In this document: positions 26,924 to 35,771 of the stretch, piece by piece
Layout: each line of letters starts with the position of its first letter
Numbering within the stretch: the first letter of the stretch is position 1
Made by a program: the position numbers and the translations under genes
Notes under the pieces: generated by a model
Databases searched by the model: none
Told to the model about the DNA's origin: nothing
What the model saw: the letters and a program-made list of their open reading frames with translations, nothing else
Source of the DNA: Dickeya fangzhongdai
Lineage (GTDB): Bacteria > Pseudomonadota > Gammaproteobacteria > Enterobacterales > Enterobacteriaceae
Assembly (NCBI RefSeq): GCF_002812485.1
Contig: NZ_CP025003.1
Location: 4,092,001 to 4,156,000 of the forward strand
DNA length: 64,000 bases
Direction: 5' to 3'

Positions 26924-27112
26924 ATGATCATGGCGATAGAAGTGCGACAACTGACGATTTATTCCCGGGTCATCCAGCCGAATGAGCCGGACTCGCCCCA
27001 TCAGGCGGAAAGCGACGCGGAAAACCGCGACGCCGGGCCGTCGGCCAACCCGCCCGCCACGCCGGGAGCGATCTCATTTCATCACCTGCAAACCGAGCCG
27101 CGGGAACGTTAA
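26924..27112 (+). CDS. DUF5908 small eCIS protein (Afp6/Pvc6-like)
   Basis: Encodes 62 aa from ATG 26924 (or 60 from ATG 26930, which gives the family-like start MAIEVRQLTIYSRV; AGAAGGA serves either). DUF5908 proteins are 50-60 aa, start with M-P-I-E-I-R-E-L-like sequence, and lie between tube and LysM genes in almost every eCIS. Their role is unknown. The C-terminal half is proline- and acid-rich and probably disordered. Confidence 0.8.
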   Translation: MIMAIEVRQLTIYSRVIQPNEPDSPHQAESDAENRDAGPSANPPATPGAISFHHLQTEPRER

Positions 27113-27127
27113 CCGGAGCCGTTCATC

Positions 27128-27775
27128 ATGCAGAAGCTGACTATCCGCACCCTCGACAAAAAACAGCAATTTGACGTGATGCTCAACCCCGCCGGCATCC
27201 GCCATGAACACGGCATCAATTACACCAACCGGTCAGCCGCGGGCAATCGCGCGCTCGGCAGCCTGGCGCCGCGGCTCGGTTTCGCCAGCTATCAGAGCGA
27301 AACGCTCAGCTTCGAAATGATGATTGACGGCACCGGGGTGGTGGAGCAGCCGCAAAAAGCGGACGTCGCCGGTCAAATCACCCAGCTTAAAAACGTGGTG
27401 TACCGCTATGTCGGCGACAAGCACGAACCCAGCGTGGTGGTGCTGACCTGGGGCACGCTGTCGTTCAAAGGGCGGCTGACCCGCCTCGCCATCCGCTATT
27501 CGCTGTTCGACGCCGCCGGCGCGCCGCTGCGCGCCACCGTCGAGCTGCGTTTTGACAACTATCTGGACAGCAACGAGCAGGCGTTGCGCGCCAACCGCTC
27601 TTCGCCCGACCTCACCCACAGCGTGGTGGTGAAACAGGGCGATACCCTGCCGCAGCTGTGCCAGGCGATCTATCAGGACAGCGCCTATTACGTGGCGGTG
27701 GCCCGTTACAACAATCTGACCAGCGTGCGTCACATTGTGCCGGGCACTCGCCTCTACTTTCCCCCACTGGCCTAA
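27128..27775 (+). CDS. eCIS LysM-containing hub protein (Afp7/Pvc7-like, gp53-like)
   Basis: Protein of 215 aa. The N-terminal 150 residues match the CIS tube-initiator family (FDVMLNPAGIRHEHGINYT, SYQSETLSFEMMIDGTGV, VVLTWGTLSFKGRLT). The C-terminal 50 are a LysM domain (VKQGDTLPQLCQAIYQDSAYY ... PGTRLYFPP). In PVC/Afp this protein wraps the tube base between spike and tube; the LysM domain holds it in the baseplate and is not necessarily for murein. Spacing to neighbours is short (15 and 12 bp). Confidence 0.88.
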   Translation: MQKLTIRTLDKKQQFDVMLNPAGIRHEHGINYTNRSAAGNRALGSLAPRLGFASYQSETLSFEMMIDGTGVVEQPQKADVAGQITQLKNVVYRYVGDKHEPSVVVLTWGTLSFKGRLTRLAIRYSLFDAAGAPLRATVELRFDNYLDSNEQALRANRSSPDLTHSVVVKQGDTLPQLCQAIYQDSAYYVAVARYNNLTSVRHIVPGTRLYFPPLA

Positions 27776-27787
27776 CGGAAGGACGAT

Positions 27788-29578
27788 ATGGCGGACTCCC
27801 CGGCAACACACAGTGACGGCGTGGTGACCTGCACCATCAAGAGCAACGGCGCCGAAATCGGCAACGATATCCAGCTGTTATCCATTCACGTCTGTAAACG
27901 GGTGAACCATATCGCCCGCGCGGAGCTGGTGATTCAGGACGGCGACATGCCGCAAAACCGCTTTCCGCTCAGCAGCGGCGACCTGTTCAAGCCGGGCAAC
28001 AGCCTGACCATCGCGGCCGGCTACGCCAGTCAGGAACAGCTGCTGTTCGACGGGATCATCATTCGCCACGGCATCAGCATCAGCGGCGCCGGTCATTCAC
28101 GGCTGGTGATCGAATGCCGGGACAAGGCGATCGCCATGACGGTAGCCCGCCGCAACGACAACTATCTCAAGCAGAAAGACAGCGACATTTTAAGCCGCCT
28201 GATTAACCGCTGCGCCGGACTCAGCGCGCGCGTCGACACCACCCATACCCAGCACGACGAACTGGTGCAGTTCAACTGCAGCGACTGGGATTTTCTGCTC
28301 ACCCGGGCGGAAGCCAACGGGCTGGTGGTGTGCAACGACGACGGCGCCGTCGCTGTCGCCGCCCCTTGTCTGAGCGCCTCGCCGGTGCTGACCGTCACCT
28401 ACGGCGACGACCTGATTTCACTCACCGCCGACATTGACGCCCGCCACCAATTTACCTCGGTGACCGGCGTTGGCTGGGATATCAAAAACCAGCAGCCGCT
28501 ACAGGAAAAGGCCGCCGCCCAGTCCGTCAGCCGGCAGGGCAACCTGAGCGCCGACGAGCTGGCCCGCGTGCTGGGACTGACGGAATACCGGCTGCAAAGC
28601 GCCACGCCGCTGGCTAACAGCGCGCTGCGGGACTGGGCCCGCGGCCAGCAGGTCAAATCCGCCCTTTCTCGCCTGCGCGGCACCCTGACCTGCCAGGGCT
28701 GCGCTCGCGCGCGCATCAACACGCTGATCGAACTGGCCGGGGTCGGCGCGCGCTTTAACGGTCACCTCTACGTCAGCGGCGTCCGCCATCACATTCAGGA
28801 CGGCCAGTGGCTGACCCACATCGACTTCGGCATGCCGCCGGCGTGGTCGGCCGAACACCGCGATCTGACGCCGCCGCCCGCCGCCGGTCTGCTGCCCGGC
28901 GTGGACGGATTACAGATAGGCATCGTCAAAAAACTGGATGGCGACCCGGAACAGCAGCATCGCATTCAGGTATCGGTGCCGGTGATGCAGGCGGAAAACG
29001 ACGGTATCTGGGCGCGGCTGGCCAGTTACTACGCCTCAACCGGCATCGGGGCGCAATTCATGCCGGAGGTGGGTGACGAGGTGGTGTTGGGCTACTTCAA
29101 CAATAACCCGTCGGACCCGGTGATCCTCGGCAGTCTGTACAGCAGCAAAAACCCGCCGCCGATCACGCCGGACGCCAAAAACACCATCAAAACGCTGGTG
29201 ACCCGCAGCCAGTTAACGCTGCAGTTCAACGAAGAGGACAAGGTGATCACCATTACCACCCCCGGCGGTAATCAGGCGGTGCTGAGCGACAAGGACAAAA
29301 CGGTGACGCTGCTGGACCAGAACGGCAACAGCGTAACGCTGGATTCCTCCGGCATCACGCTGGACAGCCCGAAGAACATCACCCTCAACGCCAAAGGAAA
29401 AATCGAACTGACCGCCGCCAGCGCCATCAATATCAGCGCCAAAGCCAACGTCACCGCCGAAGGAATGAACGTCAGTCTGTCAGCCAAAACCGGCCTGACC
29501 GCCAAAGGCAACGCCACCGCCGAACTGTCGGCCTCCGGCCAGACGGTGGTGAAGGGCGGCATCGTGATGATCAACTAA
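27788..29578 (+). CDS. eCIS central spike protein (VgrG/gp27-gp5-like, Afp8/Pvc8-like)
   Basis: Protein of 596 aa. The N-terminal 350 residues are gp27-like (phage late control D type), and around residue 380 the OB-fold gp5 region begins: GIVKKLDGDPEQQHRIQVS and PEVGDEVVLGYFNNNPSDPVILG, the hallmark of VgrG-type spikes. The C-terminus is the repeating beta-helix needle (ITLDSPKNITLNAKGKIEL ...). As a trimer it sits at the tip of the tube and is topped by the PAAR protein encoded next. No C-terminal effector extension is visible. It is preceded by GGAAGGACG. Confidence 0.92.
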   Translation: MADSPATHSDGVVTCTIKSNGAEIGNDIQLLSIHVCKRVNHIARAELVIQDGDMPQNRFPLSSGDLFKPGNSLTIAAGYASQEQLLFDGIIIRHGISISGAGHSRLVIECRDKAIAMTVARRNDNYLKQKDSDILSRLINRCAGLSARVDTTHTQHDELVQFNCSDWDFLLTRAEANGLVVCNDDGAVAVAAPCLSASPVLTVTYGDDLISLTADIDARHQFTSVTGVGWDIKNQQPLQEKAAAQSVSRQGNLSADELARVLGLTEYRLQSATPLANSALRDWARGQQVKSALSRLRGTLTCQGCARARINTLIELAGVGARFNGHLYVSGVRHHIQDGQWLTHIDFGMPPAWSAEHRDLTPPPAAGLLPGVDGLQIGIVKKLDGDPEQQHRIQVSVPVMQAENDGIWARLASYYASTGIGAQFMPEVGDEVVLGYFNNNPSDPVILGSLYSSKNPPPITPDAKNTIKTLVTRSQLTLQFNEEDKVITITTPGGNQAVLSDKDKTVTLLDQNGNSVTLDSSGITLDSPKNITLNAKGKIELTAASAINISAKANVTAEGMNVSLSAKTGLTAKGNATAELSASGQTVVKGGIVMIN

Positions 29579-29966
29579 TACTGATTTAGGTTTGAACATG
29601 ATAAGCAACACAGATGCAGAAATAGCATGGTCTTTCTGGCGTCAAAACTGTGCTGAGGCGGGCGACTTCGCCGGGTGAGCCGCATGGACGCGGCGAAAGC
29701 CCGTGCCGCGTCTGGAACGCGTCACGGGCGGCCCGAACAGCGAAGGCGAACGCCGAAGGGACCGCGGTAGCGGCACAGTTTAGCCTCCCAGCCAGTGGTC
29801 AAGGAGAGGCGGCGTTTGAGCCTCTCCTTGTCGTGCGTGCGACAACGTTGCAAGGAAAAACAGTGCTTATCCGGCACGAAACTGCACCAGGCTCTGCCAT
29901 AAACCAATGAATTATCAATGCAATCCGGCTGCTTGCCGCAGCCTTAAAAAATGAAGGGAAATATTG
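29579..29966 (+). other. Highly structured non-coding insert between spike and PAAR genes
   Basis: This 388-bp stretch breaks an otherwise tightly packed operon. It carries several strong inverted repeats: hairpin 1 at 29687-29712 (GACGCGGC / GCCGCGTC), hairpin 2 at 29699-29729 (GCCCGTG-C-CGCGT / ACGCG-T-CACGGGC, 12 pairs, 5-base loop), a small one at 29745-29754 (GGCG AA CGCC), and hairpin 3 at 29801-29829 (AAGGAGAGGC / GCCTCTCCTT). Hairpins 1 and 2 share bases and cannot form together. A 26-codon frame at 29599-29679 with AGG seven bases before ATG ends just before hairpin 1. The GTG-started frame from 29650 looks like the by-product of GC-rich repeats. It may be an attenuator, a structured RNA or a palindromic repeat element. 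Confidence 0.55.
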
Positions 29967-30266
29967 ATGCCGCCAGCTGCCCGCCTGACCGATTTACACG
30001 CCTGCCCGATGGTGACGCCGGGGCTGCCGCCGATCCCCCATGTCGGCGGTCCGGTCATCGGTCCCGGCGTGCCGACCGTATTGATCGGCAAACTGCCGGC
30101 GGCGGTGATGGGCGACAACTGTATGTGCGTCGGGCCGCCGGACGTCATCGTTAAAGGCTCCGCCACCGTGCTGATCGGCGGTAAACCGGCCGCCCGTATC
30201 GGCGATACCACCGCTCACGGCGGCAACATCGCGCTCGGCGAATTCACCGTATTGATAGGAGGATAA
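29967..30266 (+). CDS. PAAR-domain spike tip protein
   Basis: Encodes 99 aa from ATG 29967, with AAGGGA eight bases before it. The whole sequence is a PAAR domain: AARLTDLHACPM at the start, GPGVPTVLIGKLPAAVMGD, VLIGGKPAARIGD and GGNIALGEFTVLIGG at the end. The His and Cys residues (H12, C14, C51, C53 region) are those that bind the zinc of the tip. It sharpens the spike encoded before it. There is no fused effector domain. Confidence 0.9.
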   Translation: MPPAARLTDLHACPMVTPGLPPIPHVGGPVIGPGVPTVLIGKLPAAVMGDNCMCVGPPDVIVKGSATVLIGGKPAARIGDTTAHGGNIALGEFTVLIGG

Positions 30267-30267
30267 C

Positions 30268-30687
30268 GTGGATAACGATAATGCGTTTCTCGGCACCGGC
30301 TGGGGGTTCCCGCCGCAGTTTGACGCCACCGCGCAAAGCATCGGCATGGTAAGCGGCGACGAAGACGTCCGACAAAGTCTGGCGCTGCTGCTCTCCACCC
30401 GCCCCGGCGAGCGCATCATGGCGCCGGAGTACGGTTGCGATATTCAGGGCATGGTGTTTGAAGACCTCACCCTCTCCACCCTCACCGACATGAAAGCCCG
30501 CATCGAACAAGCCATCCTGTTCTTCGAGCCGCGCATCCGGCTACAGGCGATCGTCATCGACAACCAGCAGGCCATCGACGGCAAACTGTTGATTCATCTC
30601 GACTATACCCTGATCGCCACCAATACCCGCAGCAACATGGTGTACCCGTTCTATCTGCGCGAAGGCACGCTGGTGACGACGCCGTGA
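30268..30687 (+). CDS. eCIS baseplate wedge protein (gp25-like, Afp9/Pvc9-like)
   Basis: Encodes 139 aa from GTG 30268, strongly supported by AGGAGG five bases before. The gp25/GPW family signature is complete: GTGWGFPPQF, DEDVRQSLALLLSTRPGERIMAPEYGCDI (the EPR-type core appears here as PGERIMAPEYG) and YPFYLREGTLV. The protein joins sheath to baseplate in all contractile machines. It starts one base after the PAAR stop. Confidence 0.92.
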   Translation: MDNDNAFLGTGWGFPPQFDATAQSIGMVSGDEDVRQSLALLLSTRPGERIMAPEYGCDIQGMVFEDLTLSTLTDMKARIEQAILFFEPRIRLQAIVIDNQQAIDGKLLIHLDYTLIATNTRSNMVYPFYLREGTLVTTP

Positions 30688-30757
30688 CGCGCGCCGCCAC
30701 GCCAAACCACCGGTTTTCATCCATCACTGACAACCATTAACCGAGGCCTGCCGCCCC

Positions 30758-33700
30758 ATGACCATAACCTGGAATCCCCCGCTGCCGCCGCCGGCCACTT
30801 CGCAGCAACAGCGCCTGCCGCCGGCACTGGAAGACGGCGCGTTCCTGACGGATGAGATGTCGTTTGAAACGCTGCTGGTGCTGGCCAGCGACATCGCCGC
30901 GCAGTTGTCATTTGACCGCGGCGACACCACACAGCCGGGCAACTGGCAGGCGCTGTTCGCCAAAAGCGAAGTCACCGGTATGGCGATCATCCTGTCGTTC
31001 GACGCCGCGCTGGAACAAAACCGTTTTCGGCAGGCGCAGTCGCGCGGCATGGATCAGACGCTGACGTACCTGATCGCCCTCTACGCGAATCTGGATCGGT
31101 GGTACCGCGCCTTTATTCCCGTCCAGACCACCAGTGCCGACCACATCAAACTGACCATCCAGACGGTACTGAAAGCGCAGTTGGTGCGGCCGTTCCAGTA
31201 CGTGGTGATTCTGGCGCAGGCGCTGGACGGCTACCGCCCGTCGCTGCTGGCGGACCCAGCGTTGAAAACCCTCGATCCGCTATGGGGAATTCGCTACGAC
31301 AACGGCCGATTTATCGCCAGCGAACAGCAACAGCTGCTGCAACAGCAGTTGCCGGGCATTCAGGTGCTGGAAGAGCAGTTACAGCTCTGTTTTTCCGCCG
31401 CCGTCAACGCCGTCAGCCAGCTACAGACCGACGGCCGTCGCCGGATGCAACAGGCGCTGTCCCACGCCGATCACGCGCCGGAAGTCGCGCTGTACCTGAC
31501 CTTCCTGCAGTTATTCGCCCGAGCGCAGGCCCGACTTAACCGTTTTACCGAACGACACCTCGACTTTTACTACCGCCAGGTACTCCGGCAGCAACCGCAG
31601 CCGCTCACGGCTGATGCCGTCTTCCTGAAACTGACGCCGGACAACGGGCTGACCACGCCGCTGTCGCTTGAGCGCGGCGTAGTCTTCAGCGCCGGGCAAG
31701 ACGCCCGCTTGCGTGACATCCTCTATCGCAGCGAACAACCGCTACAGGTTAGCGACGCCGAGGTCAAACAGGTGCATTCGCTGCTGCTCAAGCGCGACCC
31801 GTTGATGTCGCCGGAACGGGAGCTGGATTTCGTCACCGCCATTCATAGCGACAGCCTGTGGCCGTGGCGCAGCGACCAGCCCCGCTCCCGCACGCTGCTG
31901 ACGCTGTTTGGCGAAACCCCGGCCTTGCAGCGCCATCCTTCGCCGTCGGCGCCGGGTATCGCTATTATCGACCCGGTGCTCTACCTGCCGGAAGGGCGGC
32001 GGCGGGTCAGCCTGACCGTCAATCTGCACGAGGCGGAGCGGCCGCATCTGGCGCAGCAACTGTACCTGCTCAGGGATGCCCCTTACCCGGCGGTATTGCG
32101 CAACCGGCTGACCACCCTGCTGCTGACGCTGGCGAAGACGCTGACGCCGCTGCTGCCCGACGACGACGCCCCCGCCGTCATCGGCGCGCTGGTCGACGCG
32201 CTGACGCCCCGCCAGCTACAGGCGTTGCAGCGCAGCCGTGACGATGAGGCTATCGGCCTGCTGTACAAGTATTTCCTGCTTGGCGTACTGCGTCAGACCC
32301 GCGATCCGGCGTGCGCTTGTCGTGTGCTGGGGCACCTGTTCAGCCGCCAGACCCTGAGCCGCGCCGACTGGCTGAATGACGATGAACAACGGTTGGTGCT
32401 GGAAAAAAGCCGCCAGTTGCTGCCCGACGACAGCCAGCCGCCGCTGGCGGAACTGCTGAACGGCAATCGGCAGGTTAATTTTTACCGCCTCTACAGCGAG
32501 CTGTTTACGCTGCGTCTCAGCACCGAAAGCGGCTGGCAAACCATCGCCTCTTACCGTATCCACCCGTTGAGCGCGGACGACGACGGCCCGTACGGCTTCC
32601 GGCTCACCTTTACCCTGTCGCCCGGCTTCGGGGCGGTAATTCCCTGCGATCCGGCCATTCATGGCGACCTCTGGCATTACCGCGCGCCGGCGCTGCAACT
32701 GGAAATGAAGCCGGAAACGCCGTTTTTTCCCTACTCGGTGTTCCGCGATTTCGTGCTTGGCCCGTTGCTCCTCGCCACGCGGGTATCCGGCGTGCAGACG
32801 TTACAGATAGACACCTGCGACGGGCAGGTCGACATCGGCAAAACCTTTTATCCGTTCGGTGCGCAGCCAACCGGGCAGCCAGCGCTGACCCTCGCCAGTT
32901 ACGAACTGGCCCAAAAGTCGGTGCAGGACATTACGCTGACGATCGACTGGGCGAACCTACCGGGCGGCAGCGACGGTTTTCGCCAGCATTATCAGGGTTA
33001 CCCCGGCGACTACGCTAACCGCCGTTTTCAGGCGCAGTTGGCCGTGTTGCGCGAAGGCGAGTGGAAGGCGGTCGGCGGCCCGCTTGCGCTGTTCGCCAGC
33101 GAACCGGGCAGCGATCGGCTGCGCTCCGACATACAGATTCAGGGCGATCTGAAGCAGGATTTTCAGCCCGTCCGCCCCGCGGCCGACGCTGACGCGTTCC
33201 GCGTCGATCACGCCAGCCGCAACGGGTTGATCCGCCTGTCGCTGTGCGAGCCGGAACAGGGCTTCGGCCATCATCAGTACGGCACGCTGCTCAGTCAGAC
33301 GCTGATGCACAACGCCCGACGCCGAAAACCGCTGCCGCTGCCCAATCCGCCCTATACCCCGGCGATCAACCGGCTGACGCTCAGCTATCGGGCCTGCGCC
33401 CGAATTCATCCGGGCCACTCCGGCCACGAACCGGCGCCGGACAGCCACCTCCTGCATCTGCACCCGTTCGGTCATGAAATGCTGTACCCGGCGGCCGAAA
33501 GCGGCGGAGATACCCGTCCCGTCGCCTTTTTCCCGCGCTATGACGACGACGGCAACCTGTTCATCGGGTTACAGGCGTCGTCGCTCGGCGGCGCGCTGAA
33601 CCTGTTTTTCCAGCTCGACGATCGGGCCGCCCCCACGGCCATCCGCCACCGGCAAGCATTCCAGTGGCGTTATCTGGTCGACAACGACTGGCGCGTGCTG

Positions 33701-34843
33701 CCGCCGCATCAGGTGATCGCCGACACCACCCACGGCTTTATCACCTCCGGCATCGTCACGCTGGATATCCCGCCGGCGATCAACGACCGGCACACCGTGA
33801 TGCCGGACCGGCTCTACTGGCTGCGGGTCAGCACCCGGCAGGGCATCGGCGAGTACGCCAGTTGCCTGCACGTCGCCGCCCACGTGGTGCGGGCCGTGCG
33901 CCAGTGGCCCGACGGGCAGGAACCGGACGACGAGCCGACGCCGCCTGCCGCGGCGTCAGGCTGGCGAGCGCTCAACCCGCCGGCCGGGCTGGGCGCCATC
34001 AGCCTGATGATGCCGTCGACCGGCGGCGCGCCGCGGGAATCCCCGCGACAATTCCGGCAACGGTTAAGCGAACAACTGCGCCACAAAGGGCGAGCGTTAA
34101 CCGGCTGGGACTACGAGCGGCTGGTGTTGCAACACTTTCCCGAGATCGAACAGGCACGCTGTTTTCCGCATACCCGTTTCGGCGTGCCGGGCCGCCATCC
34201 GGGACAGGTACTGCTGCTGGTGCGCCAGCGCCACCCCGCCTGCCGGCACCAGCCGTGCGAACCTTTGCACGCCAGCGCCGCGCTGCTGCACCGGATACAA
34301 ACCTGGCTGCAGACGATCGCGCCGCCGGGCGCCGTCGTTACGGTTCGCTCGCCGGTGTACGAAAGGGTTCAGGTGCGCTGTAGCGTCGCCTTTCAGCCGG
34401 GGCATCACCCGGGGCAGGCGCTGCGCCGGTTGAACCGGGATATCTCCGCCTACCTCTGTCCGTGGCGTGAAGAAAGCCCCAATCAGGGGTTTGGCGCCGG
34501 AATGGCGCTGCGGCAAATCGAAGCCTTTATCGCGCATCTGGATTATGTGCGTTTTGTGACCGGCTTTTCGCTGATCACCCTCCGTCAGGCCGGCCTCGGC
34601 CAGAGCGACGGGCAAACACAGCGCTGGCGACTGACCGACAGCGCCGCGCCGCACGACCAAACCGGCGATCCCGCCGGAAACAACCCGAGTCTGACCGGGC
34701 TAACTCCACGCTATCCCTGGAATATTATCCTGCCGGTTGAGCAGCATGACCTGCGGCTCAGTCCGGACCTCAGGCTGCGAGCGCCGGAAAAAATCGGTAT
34801 CGGCGACCTGATTATCGGCGACAGCTTCATCACCGTCCGTTAG
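30758..34843 (+). CDS. eCIS large baseplate protein (gp47/J-like, Afp11/Pvc11-like)
   Basis: Protein of 1361 aa, by size and place between gp25 and Afp12-like genes the Pvc11-type baseplate wedge component. The C-terminal third has the baseplate J pattern: PRESPRQFRQRLSEQLRHKG, ALTGWDYERLVLQHFPEI and VYERVQVRCSVAFQPG. No signal peptide or membrane part. The ribosome site is weak. A 14-base leader CATCACTGACAACC at 30722-30735, 22 bases before the ATG, recurs at the same distance before the last gene of the operon. Confidence 0.85.
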   Translation: MTITWNPPLPPPATSQQQRLPPALEDGAFLTDEMSFETLLVLASDIAAQLSFDRGDTTQPGNWQALFAKSEVTGMAIILSFDAALEQNRFRQAQSRGMDQTLTYLIALYANLDRWYRAFIPVQTTSADHIKLTIQTVLKAQLVRPFQYVVILAQALDGYRPSLLADPALKTLDPLWGIRYDNGRFIASEQQQLLQQQLPGIQVLEEQLQLCFSAAVNAVSQLQTDGRRRMQQALSHADHAPEVALYLTFLQLFARAQARLNRFTERHLDFYYRQVLRQQPQPLTADAVFLKLTPDNGLTTPLSLERGVVFSAGQDARLRDILYRSEQPLQVSDAEVKQVHSLLLKRDPLMSPERELDFVTAIHSDSLWPWRSDQPRSRTLLTLFGETPALQRHPSPSAPGIAIIDPVLYLPEGRRRVSLTVNLHEAERPHLAQQLYLLRDAPYPAVLRNRLTTLLLTLAKTLTPLLPDDDAPAVIGALVDALTPRQLQALQRSRDDEAIGLLYKYFLLGVLRQTRDPACACRVLGHLFSRQTLSRADWLNDDEQRLVLEKSRQLLPDDSQPPLAELLNGNRQVNFYRLYSELFTLRLSTESGWQTIASYRIHPLSADDDGPYGFRLTFTLSPGFGAVIPCDPAIHGDLWHYRAPALQLEMKPETPFFPYSVFRDFVLGPLLLATRVSGVQTLQIDTCDGQVDIGKTFYPFGAQPTGQPALTLASYELAQKSVQDITLTIDWANLPGGSDGFRQHYQGYPGDYANRRFQAQLAVLREGEWKAVGGPLALFASEPGSDRLRSDIQIQGDLKQDFQPVRPAADADAFRVDHASRNGLIRLSLCEPEQGFGHHQYGTLLSQTLMHNARRRKPLPLPNPPYTPAINRLTLSYRACARIHPGHSGHEPAPDSHLLHLHPFGHEMLYPAAESGGDTRPVAFFPRYDDDGNLFIGLQASSLGGALNLFFQLDDRAAPTAIRHRQAFQWRYLVDNDWRVLPPHQVIADTTHGFITSGIVTLDIPPAINDRHTVMPDRLYWLRVSTRQGIGEYASCLHVAAHVVRAVRQWPDGQEPDDEPTPPAAASGWRALNPPAGLGAISLMMPSTGGAPRESPRQFRQRLSEQLRHKGRALTGWDYERLVLQHFPEIEQARCFPHTRFGVPGRHPGQVLLLVRQRHPACRHQPCEPLHASAALLHRIQTWLQTIAPPGAVVTVRSPVYERVQVRCSVAFQPGHHPGQALRRLNRDISAYLCPWREESPNQGFGAGMALRQIEAFIAHLDYVRFVTGFSLITLRQAGLGQSDGQTQRWRLTDSAAPHDQTGDPAGNNPSLTGLTPRYPWNIILPVEQHDLRLSPDLRLRAPEKIGIGDLIIGDSFITVR

Positions 34844-34866
34844 CCCATCGCGGAAACACGCCGGCT

Positions 34867-34936
34867 CGGCGACATGGGCATAACGGCGAGATGAGAATGA
34901 CGGTGAGATGGAGAATAACGGCGACATGGGGAGTAT
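34867..34936 (+). repeat. Four imperfect 17-18 bp tandem repeats
   Basis: Units start at 34867 (CGGCGACATGGGCATAA), 34884, 34901 and 34919 and share CGG(C/T)GA(C/G)ATG. They fill the gap between the Pvc11-like gene and the next start; the last unit provides the ribosome site GGGGAG for the downstream gene. Confidence 0.75.
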
Positions 34937-34940
34937 GTGA

Positions 34941-35768
34941 GTGGCAAAACGAAATCGCGGCACCTTGAAAAACTATTTTCGTCAGGGCGCCATGCCGTCC
35001 GCCGAACATTTTTCCGACCTGATCGATTCGTCAGTCAACAAAATCGAGGAAGGGTTCGATAAAACGCCGGAACAGGGGTTGAAGATCGCCGCACTCGATA
35101 CCCACGCCAGACTGATGACGTTTTACCGCGACAGCGACCCCACCCGGGCGTTGTGGTCGGTCAGCCTGCAACCGGACAGCGACCTGCTGCGGGTCAACCG
35201 CCACGCCGGCGACGGGCAGGACGCCATCGCCGACGCCGACCCCTTGCTGACGTTCACCCCCGACGGTCGGGCCGGCATCAACACCACCACGCCGCGCCAC
35301 GCGCTGGATGTCAACGGGGTGATCGGCGCACAAGGGCGCGCCGGCGCGCAATGGGCGGACCGCCTGCCCGCCGACGGCGAATGGCACGACCTCACGCCGA
35401 AACTGGAAGGGTGCCAGGCCTTCGAGGTGGTGGCGGGTGTCGGTATCCGTCACTCCGGGCGCTACGCGCTGATCCACGCCATCGCGCTGAACACCTGCGC
35501 GCCGAGCGGTTTTTTCTTCAATTTTTTCAACCGCAAAAACCGCATCAGCGCCCGCCACGCCTATTACCATTCGCGCGCCGACAAGCTGACGCTGCGCTGG
35601 TTGCGCGACGACACGCCCGCCGGCGGCCACGACGGCATCCGCCCCTACCGGTTGCAGATCCGCACCCACACCAGCTATGGCGACGGCATCGTTATTCGTT
35701 ACCACCTCACCCGGCTGTGGCATGACGCCTACATGCACAACAGCCTGCTGCCGGCGGACGAGGAGTAA
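34941..35768 (+). CDS. eCIS-associated protein, possible fibre adaptor
   Basis: Encodes 275 aa from GTG 34941 (GGGGAG seven bases upstream). The N-terminus, RGTLKNYFRQGAMPSAEHF followed by SDLIDSSVNK, is a motif I associate with tail-fibre and surface proteins of eCIS loci, where it probably docks the protein on the baseplate. The middle has a fibre-like segment (LTFTPDGRAGINTTTPRHAL) that resembles the pre-peptidase collar of phage fibres. The C-terminal half is a compact beta-rich domain. No other fibre (Pvc13-like) gene is in the locus, so this may be the receptor-binding element. The role is inferred from position and the N-terminal motif. Confidence 0.55.
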   Translation: MAKRNRGTLKNYFRQGAMPSAEHFSDLIDSSVNKIEEGFDKTPEQGLKIAALDTHARLMTFYRDSDPTRALWSVSLQPDSDLLRVNRHAGDGQDAIADADPLLTFTPDGRAGINTTTPRHALDVNGVIGAQGRAGAQWADRLPADGEWHDLTPKLEGCQAFEVVAGVGIRHSGRYALIHAIALNTCAPSGFFFNFFNRKNRISARHAYYHSRADKLTLRWLRDDTPAGGHDGIRPYRLQIRTHTSYGDGIVIRYHLTRLWHDAYMHNSLLPADEE

Positions 35769-35771
35769 GGC

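Noticed and set aside
29678-29715. Resemblance of GAGCCGCATG...GAAAGC to group II intron domain V
   Set aside because: The two halves do not pair in the domain V manner, and no reverse transcriptase or intron boundary is found in the window.
29650-29910. An 86-codon GTG-started frame between spike and PAAR genes
   Set aside because: It has no ribosome site and runs through the inverted repeats; its length is explained by GC-rich sequence. The region is better read as structured non-coding DNA.
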